Below, in pieces: positions 34,682-44,996 of a stretch of DNA of 64,000 nt. The notes beneath the pieces were generated by a model, which was given only the letters and a program-made list of their open reading frames with translations, ran no database searches and was not told the origin of the DNA. The stretch comes from Colwellia piezophila ATCC BAA-637 (lineage in GTDB: Bacteria; Pseudomonadota; Gammaproteobacteria; Enterobacterales; Alteromonadaceae). The stretch's first letter is position 1. Each line of letters opens with the position of its first letter. The position numbers and the translations under genes are program-made. The stretch covers positions 62,001 through 126,000 of the forward strand of contig NZ_KB905170.1 of the NCBI RefSeq assembly GCF_000378625.1. The letters are read 5' to 3'.

Positions 34682-37600
34682 CTATTTTGGCGAAACAGGC
34701 TGACAGTTTAAGCTCAACAGCATTAATTCACGTAACGCTACCGAGAATTTAGCGAAGTCATGAGACTGTCCTATCTTAAAGTCAGCTAAGATATGCTTCC
34801 AACGTGCAAGTGGTTGCTCATTCGTGTCGATCCATTCAGTCAACAATTGCTCTAAATCTTCAAATTGGGCATCACATTGACAACGTAATACCACTGACGT
34901 TAATGAACGCTGCTGCCAATCTAACTCTTCTCTAAATGAGGCACGAGCAAGTGCTTGCCAATGATTTGCCACAGGTTGGCGAGTAATTTGGTCTAAGAAC
35001 CAATGTAACTCTAGGCGTGCACCCAGTTTGAAGTATAAGCTTGCTGCTTGTTCAACAGTACAGTTATTTTCCTGAGCTACTTCGGCAATATCCATAGTTG
35101 AAAATAACGTGCTTAAGTGAGATAAACGAATCGCAATGACTTTCGGAACACCGGCTTCTATTAAGTCATTAGCCACACGTTGCAATGATTCAACTTCATC
35201 ACTGATCATAAAGCTGGTTAGTTTTTCAGATAAGATAGCAAAAGTAGGTTGATACAAAGCTATTGACTGTGCAATTGATAGTGACTTATTACGATGACGC
35301 AAGAACCAACGAGTGACACGACGAACGGTTCTACGGTACTGGAACAACATTTCAGTTTGAATAGCGGTAGATATTTGATTGTCTAACACCTCAATTTGTT
35401 GCCAATATTCACCCAATTCGAACACTGCACTAGCGATGGTGTAGCAATTTGCGATTTCAGCAATACTGGCACCCGTTTCTTCTTGCATACGATTAACAAA
35501 GTTAAAGCCCATGTCATTACCAATTTTGTTGGCAAGCTTAGTCGCAATAATTTCTGCACGCAGTGGATGCTGTTGCATTTCCGCTTGATATTTCTCACGT
35601 AACTGTCTAGGGAATGCTTCTACCAATAAAGTATTATGGTAAGGATTATCCGTGATTTCAACATGCACTAAATCATCTTTTAATACCATTTTACTGTAGG
35701 CAAGTAATACTGAAAGTTCTGGACGTGTTAGACCTTTACCTTGTGCTAATCTATCGGCAATTTCGTCATCATCAGGAATAAATTCTAAACTGCGATTTAA
35801 TTTACCTGCTCTTTCCAGTTCATGAATAAAGCGCACTTGTTCTTTCAGTTGGCTAACACCACGCATGGCAGTAATAGATATTGAATGCGTTTGACGATAA
35901 CAATCATCAATAACAATATCGCCAACTTCTTCGGTCATATCACCGAGTAACTTATTACGTTGCTTAACGGTTAAATCACCGTTTTGTACTAAGGTATTGA
36001 GTAAAATCTTGATGTTTACTTCGTTATCAGAGCAATCAACACCGCCGGCGTTATCAACAGCATCGGTGTTTAAACGACCACCGTTAGCGGCGTATTCAAT
36101 ACGACCTAATTGAGTTAAACCTAAGTTACCACCCTCGCCCACTACTTTAGCTTTTAAATCTACACCATTGATACGTAAAGTATCATTAGCTCTGTCACCT
36201 ACTTCAAGGTGAGTTTCTTTAGAGCCTTTAACATAAGTACCAATACCACCATTCCATAATAAGTCTACTTCCATCGTTAAAATGGCTTGCATCAAATCAG
36301 TAGGTGCCATGCTCTGCTTTTGTGTACCAATCATTTTCTTAATTTCTGGTGTTAACTTGATTGATTTTACATGACGACTGAAGATACCACCGCCTTTCGA
36401 AATTAGCTCTTTATTATAATCTTCCCAAGTACAACCTGGTAAGTTAAACAAACGCTCGCGTTCTACATAAGAGCTTGCCGCTTCTGGGCTTGGATCAATA
36501 AAGATATGCATGTGGTTAAACGCTGCTTGTAAGCGAATATGCTTAGACAATAACATACCGTTACCAAATACATCACCGGCCATATCACCAATAGCAATAC
36601 AGGTAAAATCAGTGCTTTGACAATCGATGTCCATTTCTCTGAAATGACGTTTAACAGACTCCCAAGCACCTTTTGCTGTGATACCCATCGCTTTATGGTC
36701 ATAACCTACACTACCACCCGAAGCAAAGGCATCACCTAACCAGAAATTATATTCAGCTGAGATAGCATTGGCTATATCAGAAAAAGTTGCGGTACCTTTA
36801 TCAGCAGCAACAACGAGGTAAGCATCATCTTCATCAAATCGCACTACATCTTTAGGTGGTACAACTTCACCACCAACAATATTATCCGTAATATCTAATA
36901 AAGCACGAATGAAGGTACGGTAGCATTCTTTACCTGCTTCAAATATTTCTTGACGTGAGCCATTGGGTAATTGTTTACAAACAAAACCACCTTTCGCGCC
37001 TACTGGTACGATTACTGTGTTTTTAACTTGCTGGGCTTTTACTAAGCCAAGAACTTCAGTGCGGAAATCTTCACTACGGTCAGACCAACGTAAACCACCA
37101 CGGGCCACTTTACCACCGCGTAAATGCACACCTTCAATTTGTGGTGAATAAACAAAAATTTCAAACTTTGGTACTGGCTGAGGCATTTCGCTTATTAACT
37201 CAGGAAGTATTTTAAATGAAATGTATGATTTATCGCCTTTAACTGGGTCTGCTTGGAAATAGTTAGTTCGAATAGTCGCGTTAATCATTTCAACAAAGCG
37301 ACGGATAATGCGGTCATCATCTAAGTTAGCAACATTATCAAGTGAACTTTCAATTTCAGCTAATAATTTGTTTGTCGCTTTTTCTTTCGCTGTAGGCGTT
37401 GATTTACTTTTAGGATCAAAACGTAAAACGAATAATTTAATCAATAATTCAGCGATTTCTGGATAACGAGAAAAGGTGTTCTCGATATAACTTTGGCTAA
37501 AACGACCGCCAATTTGACGTTCATATTTAGCAAATGCACGTAAGATAGAAACTGCACGACCTTCAAGGCCAGCACCTAATATTAGACGGTTAAAGCCATC

Positions 37601-39547
37601 ATCTTCTAAATCGCCATGCCATACTTTAGCGAAGGCATCTTGGAAAAGCGTTCTTACTTTATAGAGATCAAACTTACCTTCACCGGTAAGATACATTGAA
37701 AAGTCTAATATCCAGTTTGTTTCACCGTCTGCAGTTTTGATTGCATAGGGTCTTTCACCGATAACACGCAAACCAAAATTTTCTAACATTGGTAACACAT
37801 CACTCAGGTGGATAGGCTCACCTTTGTGAAATAATTTAAGTTTTACAAAACGGCTATTTGCTTTTTCTTCTAATGGTTGATAGAAAAGCATTTCAAAGTC
37901 ATTTTCAGGGCTGATCTGTTCAAGCTTTTCAATATCAACAATAGCAGAGCCAGGTAATACTTCATCTTTATAGGCTTGTGGAAATTTCACATATTTTCGG
38001 CTAAGCGCTTTAGCCGCAGCTTCACCACGATTAGCCCCCAAAGCACTGACTAATTTATCATCCCAATTACGGGCTGCTTCATTTAAATTCTTTTCAATTT
38101 CTTTCACATCAATATCTGCTTTAGTTGAGTTGACTCGAACAATATAATGGGTTCTGGCATGAACCGACTCGGAGAAGAAGGTGGTAAATTCAACATCTTC
38201 GCTACTACCAAATACTTCTTGAAGTAGTTTTTGCGTATCCATACGTAATTTAGTGTTATAACGTTCTCTTGGCACGTAAACCATACAAGAATAAAAACGG
38301 TCAAATGCATCCCGACGCACAAATAAACCACAATAATCACGTTCTTGCATCTGTAAGATACCGGTCACGTTATGCAATAATTCTTTAACCGATGATTGTA
38401 AGATCTCATCCCTTGGATAGGTTTCTAAGATATTGATCAGTGTTTTGTAGTTGTGGGTGCCTTTAGCAAAAGGAGACGCCTGACAAACAGCCATGACTTT
38501 AGAGCTAATTAGCGGTAGATCTAATGCACTATTTGTATAATAAGCAGAGCCGAACAAACCAATAAAGCGCTCTTCACCAATAACATTACCGTTATCGTCA
38601 AAACGCTTAATACCAATATAATCTAACTGCGCTGGTCGATGCACACGAGAGTTAGAATTGGTTTTGGTTAAGATGAGGTGATTTTGACCTAGCGCTACTT
38701 CTCGGCCAGTTTCACTAAGGCTTGAGACCAAACGCGATTGCGATCCTTGAGAGTTTTTCATCAATCCAAGGCTTGATTCTACATTCGCTTGTAATGAAAT
38801 ATCACCTTTAACAGCCTCAACGTCATATGAACGATACCCCATCAGGGTAAAGTTGTTAGCGGCCACCCAAGTTAAGAAATTTAAGGTATCTTCTTTTTGG
38901 GCTTTAGTGCCTGGATACTTAGATTTTTTAACATCTCCAATGATCTTTTTTAAACAAGATAACATCGGTTGCCAGTCGCTTACCGTTAAGCGAATATCTT
39001 CAACAACAGACAATAGGGTATTTCTAATATTGTCCAACTCTTCTTGAGTCGATTGACGGTCAATTTCAATTAGAAAGATTGTTTCTTCAGAGCTCGCTTT
39101 TATTTTAGTATCAACAATTGCGGCTAACTCAGTTACATCCAATTTATTATCGCGTAGGATTTTAAGTGGTGCATTGAGCATCATGTGTGGCGACAAACCT
39201 AAACGATTTAATGCAATACGAATCGAGTCGACTAAAAATGGCATGTCTTGAATAATAACTTCGATAATCGTATGACTAGACTTCCAACCATTTTTACTTA
39301 CCGATGGATTGAAAACATGGATAACGGGGGCGTCATCTTTATGTTCATTAAGGGAACTCCATAAGCTTAAAGCTGCACCATACATATCACTTTCATTGCG
39401 GTGATCGAGGTCTAGTGATGACATGTTGCCATAAAGTAAGTTGGCAAATTGCTCAACTAAAGTAGCGGTATTACCATCTACTTTTTGTTGGATAAGTTTT
39501 GCTACATTGCTAAGTATAACCGAGGGTGAACCGTTTACTAACGCCAT
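34682..39547 (-). CDS. gdhB: NAD-specific glutamate dehydrogenase, large 180-kDa type
   Basis: The protein is 1621 residues, typical of the bacterial L-GDH/GDH2 class. The N-terminal ~700 residues hold ACT-like regulatory regions. The catalytic part includes GGLRWSDRSEDFRTEV, LVKAQQVKNTVIVPVGAKGG (substrate lysine region) and AIGDMAGDVFGNGM (Rossmann region). A C-terminal helical domain follows. It converts glutamate to 2-oxoglutarate and ammonium, making amino acids available as carbon sources. It is transcribed alone. The symbol follows Pseudomonas usage. Confidence 0.95.
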   Translation of the reverse strand: MALVNGSPSVILSNVAKLIQQKVDGNTATLVEQFANLLYGNMSSLDLDHRNESDMYGAALSLWSSLNEHKDDAPVIHVFNPSVSKNGWKSSHTIIEVIIQDMPFLVDSIRIALNRLGLSPHMMLNAPLKILRDNKLDVTELAAIVDTKIKASSEETIFLIEIDRQSTQEELDNIRNTLLSVVEDIRLTVSDWQPMLSCLKKIIGDVKKSKYPGTKAQKEDTLNFLTWVAANNFTLMGYRSYDVEAVKGDISLQANVESSLGLMKNSQGSQSRLVSSLSETGREVALGQNHLILTKTNSNSRVHRPAQLDYIGIKRFDDNGNVIGEERFIGLFGSAYYTNSALDLPLISSKVMAVCQASPFAKGTHNYKTLINILETYPRDEILQSSVKELLHNVTGILQMQERDYCGLFVRRDAFDRFYSCMVYVPRERYNTKLRMDTQKLLQEVFGSSEDVEFTTFFSESVHARTHYIVRVNSTKADIDVKEIEKNLNEAARNWDDKLVSALGANRGEAAAKALSRKYVKFPQAYKDEVLPGSAIVDIEKLEQISPENDFEMLFYQPLEEKANSRFVKLKLFHKGEPIHLSDVLPMLENFGLRVIGERPYAIKTADGETNWILDFSMYLTGEGKFDLYKVRTLFQDAFAKVWHGDLEDDGFNRLILGAGLEGRAVSILRAFAKYERQIGGRFSQSYIENTFSRYPEIAELLIKLFVLRFDPKSKSTPTAKEKATNKLLAEIESSLDNVANLDDDRIIRRFVEMINATIRTNYFQADPVKGDKSYISFKILPELISEMPQPVPKFEIFVYSPQIEGVHLRGGKVARGGLRWSDRSEDFRTEVLGLVKAQQVKNTVIVPVGAKGGFVCKQLPNGSRQEIFEAGKECYRTFIRALLDITDNIVGGEVVPPKDVVRFDEDDAYLVVAADKGTATFSDIANAISAEYNFWLGDAFASGGSVGYDHKAMGITAKGAWESVKRHFREMDIDCQSTDFTCIAIGDMAGDVFGNGMLLSKHIRLQAAFNHMHIFIDPSPEAASSYVERERLFNLPGCTWEDYNKELISKGGGIFSRHVKSIKLTPEIKKMIGTQKQSMAPTDLMQAILTMEVDLLWNGGIGTYVKGSKETHLEVGDRANDTLRINGVDLKAKVVGEGGNLGLTQLGRIEYAANGGRLNTDAVDNAGGVDCSDNEVNIKILLNTLVQNGDLTVKQRNKLLGDMTEEVGDIVIDDCYRQTHSISITAMRGVSQLKEQVRFIHELERAGKLNRSLEFIPDDDEIADRLAQGKGLTRPELSVLLAYSKMVLKDDLVHVEITDNPYHNTLLVEAFPRQLREKYQAEMQQHPLRAEIIATKLANKIGNDMGFNFVNRMQEETGASIAEIANCYTIASAVFELGEYWQQIEVLDNQISTAIQTEMLFQYRRTVRRVTRWFLRHRNKSLSIAQSIALYQPTFAILSEKLTSFMISDEVESLQRVANDLIEAGVPKVIAIRLSHLSTLFSTMDIAEVAQENNCTVEQAASLYFKLGARLELHWFLDQITRQPVANHWQALARASFREELDWQQRSLTSVVLRCQCDAQFEDLEQLLTEWIDTNEQPLARWKHILADFKIGQSHDFAKFSVALRELMLLSLNCQPVSPK

Positions 39548-40049
39548 GAATGTTTCCTTTTCCTTGTAAAAAGAAAGCTTGAAATAATTAATTTTAATCT
39601 TGATAAAAGCATTGTTTAAAGTAATTTTATACTTAAAGACACTTTTATAGTTAAATTTTTTATAATTTGTATATCAGAATAGACTATAGAAGGTGATTTT
39701 ATGAATAAATTTAGGCTTTTGCGAGTGTTTTTTTGTATTTTTGTTGGATAACTTTCAACAGGTAGATCAGTAAACGACCCGTTTAATTTACAGTTAACTA
39801 CTTTTATGCAGTTATGCTAAATAGATACTGGTTAATTAGCATTATTATTGTTTATTTATGCAATAACACCCCGTGACATTCGTTTATTCTTTACTAAAAA
39901 AAAACATCAAATTAAATAGTTTACTATCTAATTTGATGCTTATTGTCACTTTCTGGTCAACGGGTCAAACGGTAACTGTATTTGAGCTAACTAAGTTACC
40001 TTTCCGCGGGTAGTGGCTAACCATTAATAAGACGTTTTATTTATTGTGT
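39548..40049. other. About 500-bp gap upstream of the glutamate dehydrogenase gene
   Basis: It holds the promoter region of the glutamate dehydrogenase gene (very AT-rich around 39570-39690) and the terminator of the RND gene. No ORF or known RNA was recognised. Confidence 0.5.
39896..39938 (-). terminator. Intrinsic terminator after the RND-family gene
   Basis: A long stem (CATCAAATTA-ATAG / CTAT-TAATTTGATG, one mismatch) is followed on the minus strand by nine T. It ends the YCF48-RND transcription unit. Confidence 0.85.
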
Positions 40050-42368
40050 CTATTTTTTAACCTTTTTCTTATCCGCCCATAAAAAGGCGGAAAGTGCCGG
40101 TAAAATAATAATGGCAGCAAGCATATTAACTAAAAACATAAAGGTTAATAATATGCCCATATCCACTTGGAACTTCAAATCAGAAAAGAACCACGTTGAA
40201 ACACCGATAGCTAAGGTTAATCCGGTAATAAGTACCGCACTGCCACGCTCTTTTAATGCGGCGAGATAAGCATCATGCACATTCAAGCCTTCTTTCAACT
40301 TCGTACTCATGGTTGACAGTATATAGATGCCGTAATCAACGCCAATACCTACACCTAAAGCGATAACAGGTAAAGTAGATACCGTTAAACCAATATCAAG
40401 GGCAGTCATTAGCCACTGAGCTAAGGTAGACACCAAATATAAAGGTACCACGACAACTAAAGTCGCTTTTACGCTTCTAAAGCTAATAAGACAGAGTGCA
40501 ATAACAGCGCCATAAACATAAAGCATCATCGGTAATTGAGCTTTTGCTACCGCTTCATTCGTTGCCGCCATAACACCAACTGGACCTGAGGCAAGCTTAA
40601 ATTGTACATGTTCACTGCCTAATTCTTTCGCGGCCGTTTTAACTGCATCAATAACGGTATTGATTGTTTCCGCTTTATGGTCTTTCAAGAATAAAATTAC
40701 CGGCATAACACTACAATCAGTATTAAGTAGGCCACTGGAAGAAGGAACTCGCGCGATAGATTGTACCAGGGTATGTTGATTACGAGGGATAACACGCCAT
40801 TTCGAGTTGCCTTCATTATAACCGGCATTAACCAATTTAGAGATTGACGCTAAACTAACCGCTGATTGCACACCTGGCACGTTTTCCATCCGCCATTGGA
40901 ATCTATCTATCGTGGCCATCGTGTCATAATAAGTACAAGCATTGGGGGTCGTTTCTATAATAATTGACATGTAATCAACACTGATCGCGTACCTGTCGGT
41001 AATTAAAAAAGTATCTTGGTTATAACGAGAAGATTCATGCAATGCCGGAGCTCCTGCATGCAACTCACCTATTTTCAGTCCTTGTCCCTTGTAAACAGCA
41101 ACCACAAATAAAATCGCAGAAAATATCAGTATTATCCTAGCCGGACCTTTAGTAGCAAAACTTGCCATAAACGTCCAAACCGCACTTTCTTCACTCAACT
41201 GCCCTACTTTAGCCGTGGTTTTTATTTTGGTATAAGACAGTAATATTGGCAGTAAAACGAGGTTGGTTAATATGATCATAGCGACACCAATTGACGCCGT
41301 AATGGCCAGCTCTTTTATAATACCAATATCAATGGAGAGTAGCGTTAGAAAGCCTACCGTATCTGACACTAGTGCCACACCACCGGGGATAAGCAGAGCA
41401 TTGAAACTGGCTTGCGCTGCTAGTGCAGGTGTTAAACCCAAGGCCACTTTTTTAACCACTGAGTTTATCATCTGTACACCATGACTCACGCCAATAGCAA
41501 AGACTAAAAACGGGATTAAAATCGACATAGGGTCAAGGCCAAAACCTAACGTTGATAACATACCCATTTGCCAAACGACAGCAACTAACGAACAAAAGAT
41601 AGGAAGAATAGTTAAACGGATTGAGTGGCAAAAAAGATAAACCATGACCGCGGTAATGGCGATGGCAAGTGCAAAGAATAACACCACGCCTTTAGCACCC
41701 TCGGCAACATCACCGACCATTTTTGCAAAACCGATAATATGAACCGTGATATTTTCGCGCTCAAATTCTTGGCGTATTTCTTGTTCTAATTTTTTTGCTA
41801 TATCAAGAGTATCTAGCTTTTCCCCAGTATCCGGATTGAACTCTAGTAACGCAGCTTTTACCATTGCACAACTGTAATCATCGCTTACTATGCTACCAAC
41901 GATACCGGCTTTTTCTATATTAGCTTTTACAATGGCCAGACCTTGTTTTGTCGCTTGAAAGTCTGCGGGGATCACCGGGCCACCGGCAAAACCATCTTCA
42001 ACCACTTCAACAAAGCGAGTACTCGGCGAGAATAGTGACTTCACTTGAATTCGATCAACACCAGGGATGAAGAATAACTTATCGTGGGCACCTTTTAGTG
42101 CATTAAAAAATTCTGGATTAAATATATCGCCACGGCTATCACAGACAGAAATAAGGATATTATTCGCGCCACCAAAATTTGCCCTATGTTTAAGATAGGT
42201 TTTCATGTAACTGTGTTTAAGCGGTATATTTTTAGTAAACGAGGCATCAAGCCTTATCTGAGTGGCTTGAAATAGGAAAAAAACGCTGGTGATAACAAAT
42301 AACATCAACACAAACAGTTTATGGCGAAATAGGGCTACTTCAATACGACTAGCCAGAGAAATTTTCAT
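40050..42368 (-). CDS. RND-superfamily (MMPL-type) membrane exporter
   Basis: The protein is 772 residues with a twelve-helix RND layout: one N-terminal helix, a periplasmic loop, five helices (MVYLFCHSIRLTILPIFCSL...), a second loop and a repeat of the helical block. It contains the MMPL-type ALGVGIGVDYGIYILSTM and the first-half counterpart PFLVFAIGVSHGVQMI, which carry the conserved Gly/Asp proton-relay environment. Such proteins export lipids or hydrophobic compounds. It is co-transcribed with a YCF48-like gene and lies next to DUF1302 and DUF1329 genes, a set seen together in many marine and soil proteobacteria and thought to handle hydrophobic substrates. The substrate is unknown. Confidence 0.88.
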   Translation of the reverse strand: MKISLASRIEVALFRHKLFVLMLFVITSVFFLFQATQIRLDASFTKNIPLKHSYMKTYLKHRANFGGANNILISVCDSRGDIFNPEFFNALKGAHDKLFFIPGVDRIQVKSLFSPSTRFVEVVEDGFAGGPVIPADFQATKQGLAIVKANIEKAGIVGSIVSDDYSCAMVKAALLEFNPDTGEKLDTLDIAKKLEQEIRQEFERENITVHIIGFAKMVGDVAEGAKGVVLFFALAIAITAVMVYLFCHSIRLTILPIFCSLVAVVWQMGMLSTLGFGLDPMSILIPFLVFAIGVSHGVQMINSVVKKVALGLTPALAAQASFNALLIPGGVALVSDTVGFLTLLSIDIGIIKELAITASIGVAMIILTNLVLLPILLSYTKIKTTAKVGQLSEESAVWTFMASFATKGPARIILIFSAILFVVAVYKGQGLKIGELHAGAPALHESSRYNQDTFLITDRYAISVDYMSIIIETTPNACTYYDTMATIDRFQWRMENVPGVQSAVSLASISKLVNAGYNEGNSKWRVIPRNQHTLVQSIARVPSSSGLLNTDCSVMPVILFLKDHKAETINTVIDAVKTAAKELGSEHVQFKLASGPVGVMAATNEAVAKAQLPMMLYVYGAVIALCLISFRSVKATLVVVVPLYLVSTLAQWLMTALDIGLTVSTLPVIALGVGIGVDYGIYILSTMSTKLKEGLNVHDAYLAALKERGSAVLITGLTLAIGVSTWFFSDLKFQVDMGILLTFMFLVNMLAAIIILPALSAFLWADKKKVKK

Positions 42369-42430
42369 AGTAATATATTCCGAACTTTATTATTTTTAAA
42401 TATTATAGGTATCTTTCAGGTAACACCGAT

Positions 42431-43465
42431 TTATGTTTTAGGTAAAACAAGTACTTTGATGCCAACATCAGAAACAGCCAATAATTTACCTTTAAACCAA
42501 AGACCCGCAATGAGAGGTTTGCCGTCATGTTGAGTTCTTTGGGTAAAAGTCTCACCGTCATCATCACTAATGAGTAACATGCCGTTATTGCCAAGAATAA
42601 AAATACGGCCATCATCAGCAAAGACGATATCATTAAGTAGTGCTGTAGTGCCTGTTGGTACTTCCTGCCATTGCTGGCCATTATTTATGCCACGAAAAAC
42701 ATGACCACGTAAACCGACAACGAGTAATTTACCGTTTTGCGTTCGAGCAACAGAGAAAAATGATCCTTGATAGAAACTATTAAATTTCTGCCAACTTTTA
42801 CCAAAATCATTACTTTTTGCTAGCAATCCCGTTTCACCCATTAAAAACAAGCTACGGCCATCTTGTACTAAACCGTTAAAATGCGGCAAGATAAACGCTA
42901 TCTCATCTAAGTATGCTTCTTCATCTTCTGCTTTAAGGTCATTAATATAATCTACATCATCAGCCAATAAAAACTCTTGATGAAACTCGCTTTGCCAACT
43001 TTTCCCACCATCATTACTACGGAAAAATTGTCCATATGCTCCCACCGCAATGCCCTCCAGTTCATTTTTAAAATGAATACCTAACAAGGGTTTCTCTAAT
43101 TCGGGTAAATAGAGTTGCACGTGCCAGTTAAGGCCGCCGTCTTGACTATGTAATATTGTTGCATCATGTCCAACAGCCCAACCCAAGCGATCATTTAAAA
43201 AATACACGCTAGTTAATGTTGCCTGAACCGGTACATTCGCTTGTTGCCAACTTTCACCATCACTGGAAAGTAAAATATGGCCATGTTGACCGACCGCCAC
43301 TACTTTGTCCTTGCTAATCTTGGCAATGTCTAACAATAACGACTTAGCAGCTAATGCTGATTTGGTGGCAGGCGTTGTGCTTGCCTCTGTGACTGTTGTG
43401 TTATCAGCACTAACAGGCGAAAGGGAAATAAAAGATATAACTGCAAAAAAAACCAATAAACGCAT
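42431..43465 (-). CDS. YCF48/BNR-like beta-propeller, exported
   Basis: The protein is 344 residues with a signal peptide (LLVFFAVISFISLSPVSA). It contains repeated YCF48/Asp-box-like motifs: LLSSDGESWQQ, ILHSQDGGLNWHVQL, FRSNDGGKSWQSEF, LAKSNDFGKSWQKF and LISDDDGETFTQR. These form a seven-bladed-type propeller. The protein is probably periplasmic and is coupled to the RND exporter (62 bp gap), suggesting it is an accessory of that pump or a substrate-binding component. No enzyme site was seen. Specific function is unknown. Confidence 0.85.
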   Translation of the reverse strand: MRLLVFFAVISFISLSPVSADNTTVTEASTTPATKSALAAKSLLLDIAKISKDKVVAVGQHGHILLSSDGESWQQANVPVQATLTSVYFLNDRLGWAVGHDATILHSQDGGLNWHVQLYLPELEKPLLGIHFKNELEGIAVGAYGQFFRSNDGGKSWQSEFHQEFLLADDVDYINDLKAEDEEAYLDEIAFILPHFNGLVQDGRSLFLMGETGLLAKSNDFGKSWQKFNSFYQGSFFSVARTQNGKLLVVGLRGHVFRGINNGQQWQEVPTGTTALLNDIVFADDGRIFILGNNGMLLISDDDGETFTQRTQHDGKPLIAGLWFKGKLLAVSDVGIKVLVLPKT

Positions 43466-43571
43466 AAAAAACTCTTTCTCAAATTTTCTGAAAATAAAAA
43501 TAATAATACAAATAAAGCAAAAACATAGTGTTCAATTTAAATAACTAACCATTAAATTGCACACTAAAAAA

Positions 43572-43595
43572 AACGGCTAACATGTGTCAGCCGTT
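43572..43595 (-). terminator. Intrinsic terminator after the DUF1329 gene
   Basis: A 7-bp stem AACGGCT / AGCCGTT with a 10-nt loop, followed by eight T on the minus strand. It separates the DUF1302-DUF1329 unit from YCF48-RND. Confidence 0.85.
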
Positions 43596-43607
43596 CCTTG
43601 GTACTGG

Positions 43608-44981
43608 TTATCTACGACCTTCACGTCTAAGCGCTGCGGGAGTAAAATCTCGCTCGTTTAATTTTTTAGAAAAGTCATACATTTTCGTTTCGTTATCTAA
43701 GCCGATGGCGATATAACGACGAGATTGTAAATCATGATAAACATCAAGAGTTGACCAAAGTGTTGGTACCTCATAATAATTGATAGCATGGGCAACAGCG
43801 ACACGATAAAGCTCATCACGGTTATCATAAATATCGGTTACCGCAATTTGCCAGCTATCTTCATCAATATAAAAGACCCGCTTTTTATAAATATGACGGG
43901 TATTTTCTTTAAGGTTCGCTTCAACGACCCAAACACGATGTTTTTCATAACGAACGAGGTCAGGATTGATATGACCCGGTTGTATAATCTCATCATAGCT
44001 AACTTGATCACTATGAAGACGATAGTCATTGTAAGGAATAAGCAATTCTTGCTTACCTTTTAGTGTCCAGTTATAACGGTTTGGCGCGCCATTATACATA
44101 TCGAAATCATCGGTAGTTCTCAAACCATCTGCCGCTGTTCCTGGGGCATCATAAGCAACATTAGGTGCACGTCGAACACGGCGTTGACCGGTATTATAAG
44201 TCCAAGCTTGACGAGGGGTTTTAATTTGATCCATCGTCTCGTGTACCAACAATGCCGTTCCAGCTAAACGCGCAGGCTCGGTGACTTTTTGCTTAAACTT
44301 GAATAAAATATTGCTTTCTTCAAGTTCCTTGGGTGTTGTACCTTCAGTACTGTAAGGTATTAACATTGTTTCTTTTAAACCAACGTAAGTATAACTTCCT
44401 GATGCCGTTGGTGCTGCTTGACCCGCTGAACGGGTAACCGATTCACCACGATAACGTAAGGTATGATTCCAAATAGCTTCCAAGCCGTTAGCCGGGAACG
44501 GGAAAGGAATACCAACAGCAGCTTGTTTTATACCATTACCATTTTCAACTAACTCAGTACGTGTCGCATTGTCTTTAACCGCTTGATAAACATGCTCAGG
44601 ATATGAAGCACTTCGGCGCGTTTGATAGACATTCATTTTATACGTGTCTGGATAAGTCTCGAATAATTTAACTTGCCCAGGCGTTAGTAACGCTTTGTGC
44701 TCTGCAACATTACTTGCAGTGATAGTAAATTTAATTTTATCATTCGGAAATGGGTCCATATGATGATCACCTGGAGTATAACCCGCTGGTGCTTTAGTAA
44801 TGCCCCCTTCCCACTTAGGGATTGAACCATCTTCATTGGCTGCACGAGTAGCACCCATTGGTGTTAGTTCTGATGATAATTTTGCTGCTTCATCGGCGGG
44901 AACTTTAGCTAAAGCACCTGCAGATAAGACCATAGAGATGGTCAATGATAATAATGTGACTTTATTCATGTTATTTCTCAT
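43608..44981 (-). CDS. DUF1329 outer-membrane-associated protein
   Basis: The protein is 457 residues with a signal peptide (KVTLLSLTISMVLSAGALA). The family features SSELTPMGATRAANEDGSIP and KWEGGI near the start, RRVRRAPN in the middle and NETKMYDFSK at the end match DUF1329, related to LolA/LolB-type lipoprotein-handling folds. It lies 15 bp after the DUF1302 gene and is surely co-transcribed with it. The pair is widespread and linked to handling of hydrophobic compounds in proteobacteria, but a biochemical function is not established. AAGG lies about nine bases before the chosen ATG. Confidence 0.9.
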   Translation of the reverse strand: MRNNMNKVTLLSLTISMVLSAGALAKVPADEAAKLSSELTPMGATRAANEDGSIPKWEGGITKAPAGYTPGDHHMDPFPNDKIKFTITASNVAEHKALLTPGQVKLFETYPDTYKMNVYQTRRSASYPEHVYQAVKDNATRTELVENGNGIKQAAVGIPFPFPANGLEAIWNHTLRYRGESVTRSAGQAAPTASGSYTYVGLKETMLIPYSTEGTTPKELEESNILFKFKQKVTEPARLAGTALLVHETMDQIKTPRQAWTYNTGQRRVRRAPNVAYDAPGTAADGLRTTDDFDMYNGAPNRYNWTLKGKQELLIPYNDYRLHSDQVSYDEIIQPGHINPDLVRYEKHRVWVVEANLKENTRHIYKKRVFYIDEDSWQIAVTDIYDNRDELYRVAVAHAINYYEVPTLWSTLDVYHDLQSRRYIAIGLDNETKMYDFSKKLNERDFTPAALRREGRR

Positions 44982-44996
44982 GAGTTATGCCTTAAA

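Noticed and set aside
43788-44063. 91-codon plus-strand ORF inside the DUF1329 gene
   Set aside because: Antisense shadow of a well-supported gene with no start signal.
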